Source of the DNA: Dehalococcoidia bacterium
GTDB taxonomy: Bacteria > Chloroflexota > Dehalococcoidia > GIF9 > UBA5629
Assembly: GCA_016927965.1 (NCBI GenBank)
Contig: JAFGLP010000016.1
Location: 1-47,944 of the forward strand
DNA length: 47,944 nucleotides
Reading direction: 5' to 3'
Every line of letters begins with the position of its first letter. The stretch's first letter is position 1. The translations under genes were made by a program, and so were the position numbers. Below the pieces are notes generated by a model. It was not told the DNA's origin, searched no databases, and saw only the letters and a program-made list of their open reading frames with translations. This document shows, one piece after another, positions 33,953 to 44,095 of this stretch.

Positions 33953-35743
33953 TTATTCCTCTATTTTCATCAGGGATAAGAAGGCTTCCTGTGGAACTTC
34001 CACAAAACCAACCATTTTCATTTTCTTCTTGCCTTCCTTCTGTTTTTCCAGCAGTTTCCTTTTCCGTGTAATATCACCGCCGTAACATTTGGCCAGAACA
34101 TCTTTTCTCATCGGGAAAATGTCCGCTCTTGCTATAATCTGAGACCCTATGGCAGCTTGCAGGGGTATCTTGAATAAATGCCGCGGAATGACTTTGCTTA
34201 GCTTGTAAATAAGAGCTTTGCCCCTGTTAGCAGCTGTTTCCTTGGGAGCAATGTAAGAAAGTGCATCTACAACACCATTGTTTACAAGTATATCAACTTT
34301 TACCAGATCACCCGTACGGTATCCGTTCATTTCATAGTCCATACTGGCAAAGCCGTGGCTGACGCTTTTCAGCCGATCGTAAAAATCAATGATCATCTCA
34401 GCCAGGGGCAGATCATAGCTGAGAATGGACCTCCTGTCATCGGGATGCTCTATGCCTATCAAAACACCACGCTTGGCATCGGCAAGTTCCATGCATGGAC
34501 CGACGTAGTCAGAAGGCACAATTATCCTGACTCGTACTATAGGCTCCTCAATATGATCAATCTGCCCTATGGGAGGAAACTTGGATGGATTATCCAGCAT
34601 CAGAATTTCACCGTCTGTACAGACAACCTTGTATATGACAGATGGCAAAGTGGCAATAATATCCTGTTCATACTCCCGCCTCAGACGTTCCAGGGCGATC
34701 TCCATGTGCAGCATACCGAGAAATCCCATGCGGTAACCGTAACCCAGTGCAGCCGAGTTCTCCTTCTCATATATAATCGAGGAATCGTTAAGAAGAAATT
34801 TCTCCAGAGCAGTGCCAAGCTTTCCGTAATCACTGGTTACTATAGGATATACTCCGCAATACACCATAGGCTGGGACTTTCTGAAACCGGGAATTGCTTC
34901 TACCTCAGGATGATCAACTGATACAAATGTATCACCGACATTTATCTCCCCGGCATTCCTGATCAAAGCTACTGCATAGCCCACATCGCCTGCCCTAAGA
35001 CTGACTGATTGAGATAATCCAAGGCTGAAATAACCGACATCTTCGACTTCAAACACCTTTCCCGAGGATTTGAGCATAATTTTTTCACCGGGGGAAATTG
35101 AACCTGCGAACACCCGCAGGTGTGATACCACTCCTCTGTAAGAATCATAGAATGAATCAAAAATCAGGCATTTTAGAGGATCGGCAACATTGCCTACAGG
35201 AGGAGAGATTTTCTCAACAATAGCTTGCAGCAACTCGGGTACTCCCGTCCCGTTCTTGGCTGATACATGCAGTATATCTTCTAGGGGAAGACCGAGCATT
35301 GTATACAGCTGCAGGCTGCAATCATCAACCATAGCTCCCGGCAGGTCGATTTTATTAATTACAGGAATTATTTGAAGCCCGGCATCAATTGCCAGATTGG
35401 CATTAGCGATAGTCTGAGCTTCCACTCCCTGCGTCGCATCTACCAGTAACACCGCTCCTTCGCAGGCCTTCAGGCTGCGTGAAACTTCGTAATTGAAATC
35501 CACATGTCCCGGGGTATCTATTAAATTCAGAATATATTCATTTCCATTTTTTGCCCTATACGGTATTCTTACCGACTTTGCTTTGATGGTAATACCCCGC
35601 TCGCGTTCCAGGTCCATATTATCAAGCATCTGGTCCATGCTGGTTTTTCTTACCATGCCGGTAATCTCGAGTATCCTGTCGGCCAGCGTGGACTTGCCGT
35701 GGTCGATATGTGCAATGATACAGAAGTTTCTTATATTATCCAT
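33953..35743 (-). CDS. lepA: Elongation factor 4 (LepA)
   Basis: A 596-residue translational GTPase. The N-terminus MDNIRNFCIIAHIDHGKSTLADR is typical, so I chose the ATG at 35741-35743 and not an ATG eleven codons upstream. The G motifs are AHIDHGKST, DTPGHVDF and NKIDL, and the C-terminal LepA domain (DILVNNGVVDALSYI, then the lysine-rich RKRKLLEKQKEGKKKMK) is complete. The start lies about 17 bases after an intrinsic terminator and no Shine-Dalgarno is visible, which is odd for this gene. Confidence 0.95.
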   Translation of the reverse strand: MDNIRNFCIIAHIDHGKSTLADRILEITGMVRKTSMDQMLDNMDLERERGITIKAKSVRIPYRAKNGNEYILNLIDTPGHVDFNYEVSRSLKACEGAVLLVDATQGVEAQTIANANLAIDAGLQIIPVINKIDLPGAMVDDCSLQLYTMLGLPLEDILHVSAKNGTGVPELLQAIVEKISPPVGNVADPLKCLIFDSFYDSYRGVVSHLRVFAGSISPGEKIMLKSSGKVFEVEDVGYFSLGLSQSVSLRAGDVGYAVALIRNAGEINVGDTFVSVDHPEVEAIPGFRKSQPMVYCGVYPIVTSDYGKLGTALEKFLLNDSSIIYEKENSAALGYGYRMGFLGMLHMEIALERLRREYEQDIIATLPSVIYKVVCTDGEILMLDNPSKFPPIGQIDHIEEPIVRVRIIVPSDYVGPCMELADAKRGVLIGIEHPDDRRSILSYDLPLAEMIIDFYDRLKSVSHGFASMDYEMNGYRTGDLVKVDILVNNGVVDALSYIAPKETAANRGKALIYKLSKVIPRHLFKIPLQAAIGSQIIARADIFPMRKDVLAKCYGGDITRKRKLLEKQKEGKKKMKMVGFVEVPQEAFLSLMKIEE

Positions 35744-35753
35744 ATGATCAATA

Positions 35754-35797
35754 ATAAAAAGCAGGATAACTGCCATTCACAGGAGCAGTTATCCTGC
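35754..35797 (-). terminator. Intrinsic terminator after ppsA
   Basis: A perfect 13-bp stem, GCAGGATAACTGC (35761-35773) / GCAGTTATCCTGC (35785-35797), with an 11-base loop. On the minus strand it is followed by TTTTTATT. It stops ppsA transcription just before the lepA start. Confidence 0.9.
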
Positions 35798-35820
35798 CTC
35801 ATACACCTTGATTTATTATA

Positions 35821-38124
35821 CTACTCTTCGTTGAAATTGACTTTTCGGGCTAATCTCATCAGCATACGCTGCTCTGCGGCAGCTATGTTATATCTGGTAC
35901 GTGTGATTACATCTGGATTTACAGACACCGAAGTTATACCCCATTCCACGAGTTTTTCAGCGTAATCAGGATAATTGGACGGAGCCTGCCCGCAAATAGA
36001 GCAGGTTATCCCCATCTTGCGACATGTATTGATGATCATGTGGATAGCATCGGTAACTGCCTTGTCCCTCTCATCATAGATGGGAGCACACACTTCACTG
36101 TCGCGATCGACACCAAGTATAAGCTGTGTCAAATCATTAGACCCTATTGAAACGCCTTTAATACCTGCCTTGGCATAGTCCTCAAGCCAGTAGACAACTG
36201 ACGGGACCTCGGCCATGACCCATAGCTGCATGTCCCTGTCTTTTCCCAACGCACTGTTATCGATTATCTCCTTGCAGCGTTTAAACTCCCATAATGTCCT
36301 GACAAAAGGTATCATCAAATGCAAATTTTTATCCTGCTCCCTTACTTTTTCTAACACCTTTAGCTCAAGCTCAAAGAGATCCGGGTTTAATACATAGCGG
36401 AAACAGCCGCGAAACCCGATCATAGGGTTCTGTTCTACAGTCTCAAATTTCTCACCGCCGCGCAGGTTACGGAACTCATTTGTACGGAAGTCGATTGCCC
36501 TGTAAATAACCGGCCGCGGGTTGAAAGCACGGGTGAAGATGCGCAGCTTTTTAACCATAGCATCTACGAACTGTTTACTTTTACCATCCTCCATCAGCTG
36601 TCTGGGATGCACACCATCACATGCATCGATCACCATAAACTCAGCCCGCAACAGCCCCACCCCATCCACATCTTCCCGGGCAATCCTTTCAGCCTCATGC
36701 GGCATGGCAAGATTAACGTAAACTTTGGTTGCCGTGATAATAGGGGCATTGGCAAGCGCCGGCAACTCCGGCCCTTCTTCTCTCTTGTCTTCTTTTAATT
36801 TGCCTTCGTAAACTACGCCGTGAGTGCCATCTACCGTGACCAGCATCTTATTCTTTAATAACTTGGTTGCATTTCTGGTCCCGACAACACAGGGGAGTCC
36901 CATCTCGCGTGATACAATAGCCGCGTGACAGGTCATACCACCACCGTCCGTCAAAATGGCCGACGCTTTTTTCATAAGAGGGACCCAGTCAGGAGTGGTC
37001 ATCTCTGCTACAAGAATATCCCCGCTTTCAAAACCTTCGTCTTTATCAGGGGAGGAAAGAACACGCACTTCACCGCTGCCGCGTCCTGGACTGGCGCCCA
37101 ATCCCCTCATCAATTCCTTGGCCTCCTCATCCTCCAACTCCTCTCCTACCTCTCCAGCCCCTTTAATAAGAGTCGTTATCGGCCTGGATTGGACCATAAA
37201 TACCTTGTGATCCTCGATTGCCCATTCGGTATCCTGGGGACTGCCGTAGTGTTTCTCGATTTTCAGCCCCAGCCTGGTTAGCTCCTTTATCTCAGCACTG
37301 GAAAGCACCTGCTGCTCAGCTTCCCCATCTGTTAGATCAACATGCTTATTCTGGCCTTTGCCATCCCTTATAATCTTGAAATTCTTATGAGCAACCCTGA
37401 TGTCTTTTACCTTACCGGAAGCTTTATCCACCTCATAATAATCGGGCGATACCAGTCCACCGACTACGACTTCACCCAACCCAAAGGCACCTTCAATAAC
37501 CATATTGCTGGCATCATTATTGCTGGGATTTACCGTGAACATTACGCCGGCTTTTTCAGAATCCACCATCTTCTGCACAACCACAGCTATCACAGGCTCA
37601 TCCAGGAACTCCTTTTTGGAACGGTAAAAAATAACGCGAGCTCCATATAGGGATGCCCAGCACTCTTTGACTTTCCGGATCAGATCTTCTCTGCCATGCA
37701 CATTAAGAAAAGTAGCATTCATACCGGCAAAAGAGGCCTGCTCAGAGTCCTCCATGGTAGCAGAGGACCTTACTGCCACGAACTGGGCTTTTGAGTTTTC
37801 TTTTTTAGAAAGCTCTTCATAAGCTTGAAGTATCTCATTGCGTATGGTAGCAGGCATATCAGTGCCGATGATCATTTCCTGAACCTCACGGGCTTTAGCC
37901 TGCAATGCATTGGTATCATCCACGTTCACACCTTCGATAGAACGGCTGATTTTCTGTGATAGTCCGCTCTCAGTTGTAAAGAGCAGATATGCCTGAGCGG
38001 TAACAACGAACCCCCCCGGCACCGGCAAACCGGCTTTCAACAGCTCACCCAAATTGGCGCCTTTCCCGCCGGCTTTATTTACATCGGTTTTGCCAAGGTC
38101 TTCAAACCATTTAACAATTTCCAT
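35821..38124 (-). CDS. ppsA: Phosphoenolpyruvate synthase
   Basis: A 767-residue PEP synthase, which makes PEP from pyruvate and ATP in gluconeogenesis. Domain order: N-terminal PPDK-type ATP-binding domain (about 1-320; GGKGANLGEL near residue 20, RSSATMEDSEQASFAGM), phosphohistidine domain (GGMTCHAAIVSREMG), and C-terminal PEP/pyruvate TIM barrel (SIGSNDLTQL, then CSICGQAP). It follows pfkA by 116 bases on the same strand. The GGAGGT site lies 7 bases before the ATG. Together with pfkA and glgP it makes a carbohydrate block. Confidence 0.95.
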   Translation of the reverse strand: MEIVKWFEDLGKTDVNKAGGKGANLGELLKAGLPVPGGFVVTAQAYLLFTTESGLSQKISRSIEGVNVDDTNALQAKAREVQEMIIGTDMPATIRNEILQAYEELSKKENSKAQFVAVRSSATMEDSEQASFAGMNATFLNVHGREDLIRKVKECWASLYGARVIFYRSKKEFLDEPVIAVVVQKMVDSEKAGVMFTVNPSNNDASNMVIEGAFGLGEVVVGGLVSPDYYEVDKASGKVKDIRVAHKNFKIIRDGKGQNKHVDLTDGEAEQQVLSSAEIKELTRLGLKIEKHYGSPQDTEWAIEDHKVFMVQSRPITTLIKGAGEVGEELEDEEAKELMRGLGASPGRGSGEVRVLSSPDKDEGFESGDILVAEMTTPDWVPLMKKASAILTDGGGMTCHAAIVSREMGLPCVVGTRNATKLLKNKMLVTVDGTHGVVYEGKLKEDKREEGPELPALANAPIITATKVYVNLAMPHEAERIAREDVDGVGLLRAEFMVIDACDGVHPRQLMEDGKSKQFVDAMVKKLRIFTRAFNPRPVIYRAIDFRTNEFRNLRGGEKFETVEQNPMIGFRGCFRYVLNPDLFELELKVLEKVREQDKNLHLMIPFVRTLWEFKRCKEIIDNSALGKDRDMQLWVMAEVPSVVYWLEDYAKAGIKGVSIGSNDLTQLILGVDRDSEVCAPIYDERDKAVTDAIHMIINTCRKMGITCSICGQAPSNYPDYAEKLVEWGITSVSVNPDVITRTRYNIAAAEQRMLMRLARKVNFNEE

Positions 38125-38240
38125 GAAAAACCTCCAGAAAGGATTCTAAATTATATACGAGATGAGGGAAACAATTCTAACTTATATTACAAAATGTATT
38201 TTTCTGACAGGATCATAAATGAGTGAAAGTATAAGCAATT

Positions 38241-39221
38241 TTAGAGAGACAGAATTGGGATAGCCTTAAAAAAGCGGTCTTCGATGCCCTTTTTCTTCTC
38301 CCAAGTGTCTTTAAACGGAGTATATACGATCTGGCCCTTTATTTCACCGACTGCATGGCCCTTTTTGCCACCTATCAAGCCTTCGACCGCCGCAATACCA
38401 AGATTGCTTGCCAGTATGCGGTCAGTTGAGGTAGGAGAGCCTCCACGCTGTATGTGTCCAAGTGTGCAGACACGGCATTCAAGTTTCATCCTGAGTTCCA
38501 CATACTTGGCAATATTTATGGTATCTTCCACATGGTTTCCTTCAGCTACAACTATGATACTGCTGCGTTTTCCCCGTTTGAAGCTGTCTTTCAGATTCTG
38601 GCAAAGATCTTCAAGATCAGTCTTAATTTCCGGAATGATGATTTGCTCTGCCCCACCCGCCAGACCAACTTCCAGGGCAATAAAACCCGAATTACGCCCC
38701 ATCACTTCTACAAAAAATATCCTCTCAAAGGCAGATGCAGTATCCCTGATACGGTCGATGGCATCCAGAGCTGTATTTACCGCAGTATTAAAACCAATTG
38801 TATAATCACTTCCCCAAAGGTCGTTATCAATGGTCCCCGGCACACCGATAAATGCGATATCGCTCTCATTGCTCAAAGCTTCCGCTCCCCGGAATGTCCC
38901 ATCACCACCAATTACAACACAAGAATCAATACCTTCGTTATTCAAGGCTTCTATAGCCTTTTTCCTCCCTGCCAGCTCATACATTTCCTGACAGCGCGAA
39001 GTTTCAAGTATAGTCCCTCCACGCTGTATTATATTCGCTACTGAGCGGCGGCTGAATCTCTGGAATTCACCATTAATCAGCCCGGTATATCCACGCCGTA
39101 TACCGATTATCTCCAGCCCGTGATATGCTGCGCCACGTACAATAGCACGAATAGCAGCATTCATACCGGGAGCATCACCGCCGCTGGTTAATACCCCCAT
39201 CTTTTTATAGCTTTTGCTCAT
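38241..39221 (-). CDS. pfkA: ATP-dependent 6-phosphofructokinase
   Basis: A 326-residue PfkA. The motifs TSGGDAPGMNAAIRA, GGDGTFRGA and PGTIDND are intact, and the Gly at the residues that are Asp and Lys in pyrophosphate-dependent enzymes indicates use of ATP. The catalytic base is the Asp of TIDND. No Shine-Dalgarno is visible before the chosen ATG. It is flanked by glgP upstream and ppsA downstream on the same strand, so glycogen breakdown, glycolysis and the reverse step are encoded together. Confidence 0.95.
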   Translation of the reverse strand: MSKSYKKMGVLTSGGDAPGMNAAIRAIVRGAAYHGLEIIGIRRGYTGLINGEFQRFSRRSVANIIQRGGTILETSRCQEMYELAGRKKAIEALNNEGIDSCVVIGGDGTFRGAEALSNESDIAFIGVPGTIDNDLWGSDYTIGFNTAVNTALDAIDRIRDTASAFERIFFVEVMGRNSGFIALEVGLAGGAEQIIIPEIKTDLEDLCQNLKDSFKRGKRSSIIVVAEGNHVEDTINIAKYVELRMKLECRVCTLGHIQRGGSPTSTDRILASNLGIAAVEGLIGGKKGHAVGEIKGQIVYTPFKDTWEKKKGIEDRFFKAIPILSL

Positions 39222-39304
39222 ACTATACTATATATAAATTAGCAAATTTGCATTATCTTCACAACGTGCAGCAAAACTGCTTGAGCATTATATTTGCCTT
39301 TTTA

Positions 39305-41440
39305 TTATTGATTACCGGCTGGAGCCAAGACTTTCAGATAAAAACGTTCTGTGTATTCCTTGGCCATCCTGCTTGTATTAAAAAACGGTGTATTAGAACG
39401 TATGCACTCCTTCATCATCTTCACCCAGCCAACCGGCATACCGGAGCTGTCAACTTCATAATAAAGTGGGATTACTTTATTTTCCAGGAGGTCATAGATT
39501 GCACTGGCTGTACAATCATCTAACTGAGATAAATCTGCATTTTCTTTTTCTCTGATGCCCCATCCATTATTCCCGTTGAATGCCTCAAACCACCATCCGT
39601 CGAGAACACTTAAATTTAATACGCCATTCAAAGAGGCTTTTTGCCCGCTGGTGCCGCTAGCTTCCATAAGAAACCGGGGGTTATTAAGCCACACATCTAC
39701 ACCGCGTACAAGGTCCCTGGCCAGATGCATATCATAATCTTCTACAAAGGCTATCCTACCGCCAAACTGAGGGTCCTTGGCCAGATGATAAACCTCTTGA
39801 ATCAGCTTTTTTCCGTTTTCATCATTAGGATGAGCTTTACCTGCGAAAATGAACTGGACCGGTTGTAGGTCACGGCTCATAATCTTTTTTAGACGTTCCA
39901 GATTTCTAAAAATCAAGGTAGGCCTTTTATAAGCAGTGAACCTCCTGCAAAAGCCTATGGTTAAAGCTTCAGTATCAAGCAACGCTCCCATTGCCAGAGG
40001 CTGTACAGGAGCAACACTGGACTGCGCCCATCTACGCCTGGCACGTTCCAAAATGGCACCGATCAGTTTAAGTTTTAACCACTTGTGCGTATTCCAGATG
40101 AGCTCATCAGGGATTTTGTGTATGTTATCCCACATCGACAGATCGTCCTGCCTGTCAATCCAATCTTCCGCCAGATATTCCGAAAACAGCAGGTTAAATT
40201 GCGGAGCGATCCAGGTTGGTACATGCACACCATTTGTAATGGAACAGATTGGCACATCTTCTTCCTGTAAATCAGGCCATAATGGCTGCCACATCTTCCT
40301 GCAAACCTGGCCATGCAGTTTACTGACTCCGTTGCTAAAACCAGCCAATTTCAAACCCAGCACGCTCATGTTATAGGACGCTTTTTCAGATTCTAATGTA
40401 CCGAATTTCATAAATCCATCACAATCAAGCCCAAGCTGATCCCAGTAGTTATGAAAATACTTGTCAACAAGATCGATAGAGAAAGCATCATTACCGGCCG
40501 GCACCGGCGTGTGTGTGGTAAAAACAGTCGCTGACCTGACCGTTTCCACAGCATCGTCAAGAGACTTCCCCTCCCGCACCATCTCACGAATCCGTTCCAC
40601 CATCATGAAAGCCGTGTGTCCCTCATTAGCATGCCAGATAGATGGACTAATGCCTAAAGCTCTAAGTATTCTGACACCACCTAATCCAATAACCAGCTCC
40701 TGTAACAGACGCACTTCACGATCGCCGCCATACAGCCTTGCAGAAAGCCCGCGGTAAGCCTGCGGATTTTCTTCCAGGTTGGTGTCTAGTAAATAAAGCG
40801 TCACGCGGCCTAGCTCAACCTTCCAGGCAGAAACGTAAATTGACATGCTGTCCAGGGGTACGGGCACAGTCAATAATTTACCATCGGCCGTTTTTACCCT
40901 CGAAACAGCTACATCCTTGAAATTTAATTGGTCATAAATCTCATTCTGCCAACCATCCTGTGAAATAGCCTGATGGAAATAGCCCTGCGGATACATGAAA
41001 CCGACTCCCACAAGAGGTATTCCAAGATCGCTGATTTCTTTGCAATAGTCTCCGGCCAACACCCCCAAGCCACCAGCATATAATGGTAGTGAATTATGTA
41101 AAGCAAATTCCAGCGAGAAATAGGCAATTAAACGATCCTGATATTCATGATGATTTCGCTCAAACCATGAATTTATAGGGGAAATCCCTTCTCTGTAAGC
41201 GTTCAGGCAAGCATCATAGTCATTTAAATACCGGGCATCTTCCGCACAGGCCACAAGCTGATGATAAGGAATTTCATTTAACAAAGCAACCGGATTATGT
41301 TGAGTAGATTTCCATAACGACCTGTCCAGATGTTTGAACACACGCCGGGCAATGGGATGCCAACTCCACCAGAGGTTATGGGCTAATTCACCAAGTCCTT
41401 CAATTCGTTCAGGAATTTTATCTTTTACCACAGAATCCAT
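39305..41440 (-). CDS. glgP: Alpha-glucan phosphorylase
   Basis: A 711-residue phosphorylase of the short GlgP class. An N-terminal DUF3417-type segment (LAHNLWWSWHPIARRVFKHLDRSLW) leads into the catalytic core. The pyridoxal-phosphate site is in EASGTSGQKASLNGVLNLSVLDGWW, with Lys in the GQKAS run. It releases glucose-1-phosphate from glycogen or another alpha-1,4-glucan. The ribosome site is weak. It begins the operon that continues with pfkA and ppsA. Confidence 0.92.
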   Translation of the reverse strand: MDSVVKDKIPERIEGLGELAHNLWWSWHPIARRVFKHLDRSLWKSTQHNPVALLNEIPYHQLVACAEDARYLNDYDACLNAYREGISPINSWFERNHHEYQDRLIAYFSLEFALHNSLPLYAGGLGVLAGDYCKEISDLGIPLVGVGFMYPQGYFHQAISQDGWQNEIYDQLNFKDVAVSRVKTADGKLLTVPVPLDSMSIYVSAWKVELGRVTLYLLDTNLEENPQAYRGLSARLYGGDREVRLLQELVIGLGGVRILRALGISPSIWHANEGHTAFMMVERIREMVREGKSLDDAVETVRSATVFTTHTPVPAGNDAFSIDLVDKYFHNYWDQLGLDCDGFMKFGTLESEKASYNMSVLGLKLAGFSNGVSKLHGQVCRKMWQPLWPDLQEEDVPICSITNGVHVPTWIAPQFNLLFSEYLAEDWIDRQDDLSMWDNIHKIPDELIWNTHKWLKLKLIGAILERARRRWAQSSVAPVQPLAMGALLDTEALTIGFCRRFTAYKRPTLIFRNLERLKKIMSRDLQPVQFIFAGKAHPNDENGKKLIQEVYHLAKDPQFGGRIAFVEDYDMHLARDLVRGVDVWLNNPRFLMEASGTSGQKASLNGVLNLSVLDGWWFEAFNGNNGWGIREKENADLSQLDDCTASAIYDLLENKVIPLYYEVDSSGMPVGWVKMMKECIRSNTPFFNTSRMAKEYTERFYLKVLAPAGNQ

Positions 41441-41615
41441 TAAAGAACCCAGCCAACCTGAATATTATGCATATTATTATGAATAATTCCTAATTATAAG
41501 TAAATCGCCTTTTACTTTACAAGCAACTCTCAAATATTGCTTTGCGCGCAAATAATTTAACCTGTATACTTAATATCAGCATAACACAATTTATAGCTGA
41601 CCGGGGATTTCTCAT

Positions 41616-42287
41616 ATGAAGATAAATATCATGCAGGATGTCTTGCAGGCCAACGATAGAATTGCTGCCGAAAACAGGGAGCTGTTTAAGAAAAACCGTA
41701 ATCTTGTCCTGAACCTGATAAGTTCACCTGGAGCCGGCAAGACATTGCTACTGGAAAAGACTGCCGAAAAACTCGCAGGCAAACTCAGGCTTGGCGTGGT
41801 AGTGGGTGATATTGAAACCACCAGGGATGCCGATAGAATAGCCAAATACAATATACCTGCCGTCCAGCTCACTACCGGTACAGCCTGCCACCTGGATGCC
41901 AACATGGTAGCTTCAGCATTGCCTCATTTACCGCTTGATAAAATCGATATACTGGTTGTTGAAAACGTCGGCAACCTGGTATGCCCGGCTGAGTTCATTG
42001 TAGGTGAGGACTGCAAGATAATGATCCTGAGCGTAACTGAGGGTGACGAAAAACCGCTCAAGTACCCTCTTATATTCCGTGAATCAGCGCTGATGCTTAT
42101 CAATAAAATAGACCTGGTGCAGTATACCAACTTTAATCTTGAAGAAGCTAAGGCCAACGCCCGCAAGGTCAATCCCGATATTAATATCATCGAGATTTCC
42201 TGCACAAACAACACAGGTCTTGACGAATGGATTTCATGGTTGACAACACGCTACCAGAAAAAGCTGGGTGATCTGACCAATGCATGA
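41616..42287 (+). CDS. hypB: Hydrogenase nickel incorporation GTPase HypB
   Basis: A 223-residue GTPase that delivers nickel to [NiFe] hydrogenase or other Ni enzymes. The Walker A is SSPGAGKT, the metal site is GTACHLDANMV, and the base-specifying motif is NKIDL. The His-rich or CxxCGC N-terminal metal store of some HypB proteins is missing here. It overlaps hypA by 8 bases, so they are translated together. No hydrogenase or CODH structural gene is in the window. Confidence 0.95.
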   Translation: MKINIMQDVLQANDRIAAENRELFKKNRNLVLNLISSPGAGKTLLLEKTAEKLAGKLRLGVVVGDIETTRDADRIAKYNIPAVQLTTGTACHLDANMVASALPHLPLDKIDILVVENVGNLVCPAEFIVGEDCKIMILSVTEGDEKPLKYPLIFRESALMLINKIDLVQYTNFNLEEAKANARKVNPDINIIEISCTNNTGLDEWISWLTTRYQKKLGDLTNA

Positions 42288-42621
42288 AATGGGCATCGCC
42301 CAAAATATCCTTGAAATAGCCTTAGAAGCTGCCAACCGGGAAAGCGCTGCAAAAATCTCCAGGATAGACATCGTATCCGGCGAATTGCGCGGCATCGTTC
42401 CCCTTCAACTGACCTTTTGCTTCGGTATAGTAGCCCAGAATACTATCGCCAGCTCAGCCTACCTCAATATCGAAGAGACGCCTGTTACCGCGCATTGCGA
42501 TGAATGCGGAGAAGATTTCAAAGTGGAAGAATACCAGTACTTATGCCCTAAATGCAGCAGCGCAAATGTGAAGGTAACAGGGGGATCAGAGCTTAGGGTC
42601 AAAGACATCGAGATAGAATAG
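42280..42621 (+). CDS. hypA: Hydrogenase nickel metallochaperone HypA
   Basis: A 113-residue HypA starting MHEMGIAQNI, with His2 at the nickel site. The structural zinc is bound by the CDEC and CPKC pairs (about residues 73-93). It partners HypB, whose gene overlaps it. The presence of hypBA next to a NiCo-riboswitch exporter elsewhere in the window points to a nickel-using metabolism. Confidence 0.95.
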   Translation: MHEMGIAQNILEIALEAANRESAAKISRIDIVSGELRGIVPLQLTFCFGIVAQNTIASSAYLNIEETPVTAHCDECGEDFKVEEYQYLCPKCSSANVKVTGGSELRVKDIEIE

Positions 42622-42736
42622 CCGGACTTATTAATAGTCAGCCACCGGCATTTTTCATTACTTATATCTCAATCCACTCATGTCTATAATACATAACACC
42701 AGCAGAAATTGACTGTTTTCTTATATGTGTTAAAAT

Positions 42737-42754
42737 ATATTGACCAGTCAATTA
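42737..42754. promoter_or_regulatory. Likely TetR operator before the acyl-CoA dehydrogenase gene
   Basis: The 18 bases contain the palindrome TTGAC-CA-GTCAA and match the site at 44123-44140 in 15 of 18 positions (ATATTGACC-N3-CAATTA). It lies about 80 bases before the dehydrogenase ATG and includes a TTGACC that could serve as a -35. Confidence 0.72.
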
Positions 42755-42830
42755 ATAGTATTTAGCTATGTTTTTCCAGCAACCACATTATTAAAACAGC
42801 TCATTAAATATACTAAGGAGAGTAGCCACG

Positions 42831-44018
42831 ATGGACTTCCAGCTAAATGAAAAACAAAATATGATTGCCAATGCGGCAAAACAGATTGCCTCTGAATTCG
42901 GGCCGCAGTACTGGCGTGAAAAAGATGAAAAAGGAGAGTTTGGCCAGGAGTTCTGGGACGCCATTTGTGAAGCCGGGTTCCCGGGTATAGTAATACCCGA
43001 AGAGTATGGAGGCTCCGGCGGCGGAACTGTCGATCTATTTATAGCTATGGAGGAACTGGCGGCTAACGGATGCGGCATGGCCGGTGCATGGTACCTGGTA
43101 CTGACCGAGGTTTTCGGCGCACTTTCCATCCTCAGGCACGGCACCTCTGAACAGAAAAAAAAGTACCTTCCCGGTATAGCCAGTGGAGAAATCGAGTTCA
43201 GCATGGCTCTTACAGAGCCCGATGCAGGCTCCAATACGCTCAATATAAAAACCATCGCCCGCAAAGACGGCAACTACTGGATAATTAATGGAGAAAAGAC
43301 TTTTATCAGCGGCGCCGACAGGGCCAAGGGTATGCTGATAATTGCCCGGACTACCCCCAAGGAAGATGTTACACGTAAGACGGCAGGATTAAGCCTTTTC
43401 CTGACCGACCTGCCCAACAAAGCTATAGAGGTCAATCCCATAGCCAAGCACGGCATTAACTATTCTCATACTTGTACCGTTTCTTTCAGCGACCTTAGAC
43501 TGCCTGCTGATGCTCTGATGCCTCCTGAGAACAACGGCTGGAGCAGTATCCTTGACACCCTCAACCCTGAACGCATGAGCTTCGTGGCAGCAGGCATAGG
43601 TATTGCCAGACTGGCCATCAACAAAGCGGTTGAATACGGATTGGAAAGAAAAATATTTGGGAATACACCTATAGGCAGCTATCAAGGGCTGCAATTCCCA
43701 CTTGCTGAAGCTTATGCTGCACTGGAGGCTGCACGCCTGTTGAACTTTAAAGCCGCAGATTCCTTTGACAGGGGAATGCCCGCAGCAGAGGTGGGAACTG
43801 CCGGGAATATGGCCAAAGCAGTAGTGGTTGAAAACGCAACTAAAGCAGTTTACTGGGCCATGCAATTTTTCGGCGGTTATGCTTACACCAAGGAATACGA
43901 TGTCGAACGGTGGTGGCGCGAAATCAATCTTATTCGGCTTGCCCCGGTATCACAGCAAATGACTCTGGCCTATATTGCAGAGCGGGTGCTGGGTCTTCCT
44001 AAAAGTTACGTTAGCTAA
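42831..44018 (+). CDS. Acyl-CoA dehydrogenase
   Basis: A 395-residue FAD-dependent dehydrogenase that makes an enoyl-CoA from an acyl-CoA. The domains are the N-terminal helices, the beta domain (MALTEPDAGSNTLNIKT, WIINGEKTFISGA) and the C-terminal helices. The C-terminal end reads VERWWREINLIRLAPVSQQM, so the Glu of the usual YEGT motif is not at that position; the base must sit elsewhere, as in other acyl-CoA dehydrogenase subfamilies. The AAGGAGAG ribosome site is good. A likely TetR operator lies upstream. Confidence 0.9.
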   Translation: MDFQLNEKQNMIANAAKQIASEFGPQYWREKDEKGEFGQEFWDAICEAGFPGIVIPEEYGGSGGGTVDLFIAMEELAANGCGMAGAWYLVLTEVFGALSILRHGTSEQKKKYLPGIASGEIEFSMALTEPDAGSNTLNIKTIARKDGNYWIINGEKTFISGADRAKGMLIIARTTPKEDVTRKTAGLSLFLTDLPNKAIEVNPIAKHGINYSHTCTVSFSDLRLPADALMPPENNGWSSILDTLNPERMSFVAAGIGIARLAINKAVEYGLERKIFGNTPIGSYQGLQFPLAEAYAALEAARLLNFKAADSFDRGMPAAEVGTAGNMAKAVVVENATKAVYWAMQFFGGYAYTKEYDVERWWREINLIRLAPVSQQMTLAYIAERVLGLPKSYVS

Positions 44019-44095
44019 TTATCCTGAAACCTGAAGGGTGATATTTGATAATAAATACGGACCAGCCGGCAAAAATAAAGGGGAGACATATAGAT

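Noticed and set aside
38454..39044. A 196-residue frame opposite pfkA
   Set aside because: Antisense to a conserved phosphofructokinase, with no domain.
42622..42830. Possible small gene between hypA and the acyl-CoA dehydrogenase
   Set aside because: AT-rich region with no frame of note. It is explained by the promoter and the TetR-type site.
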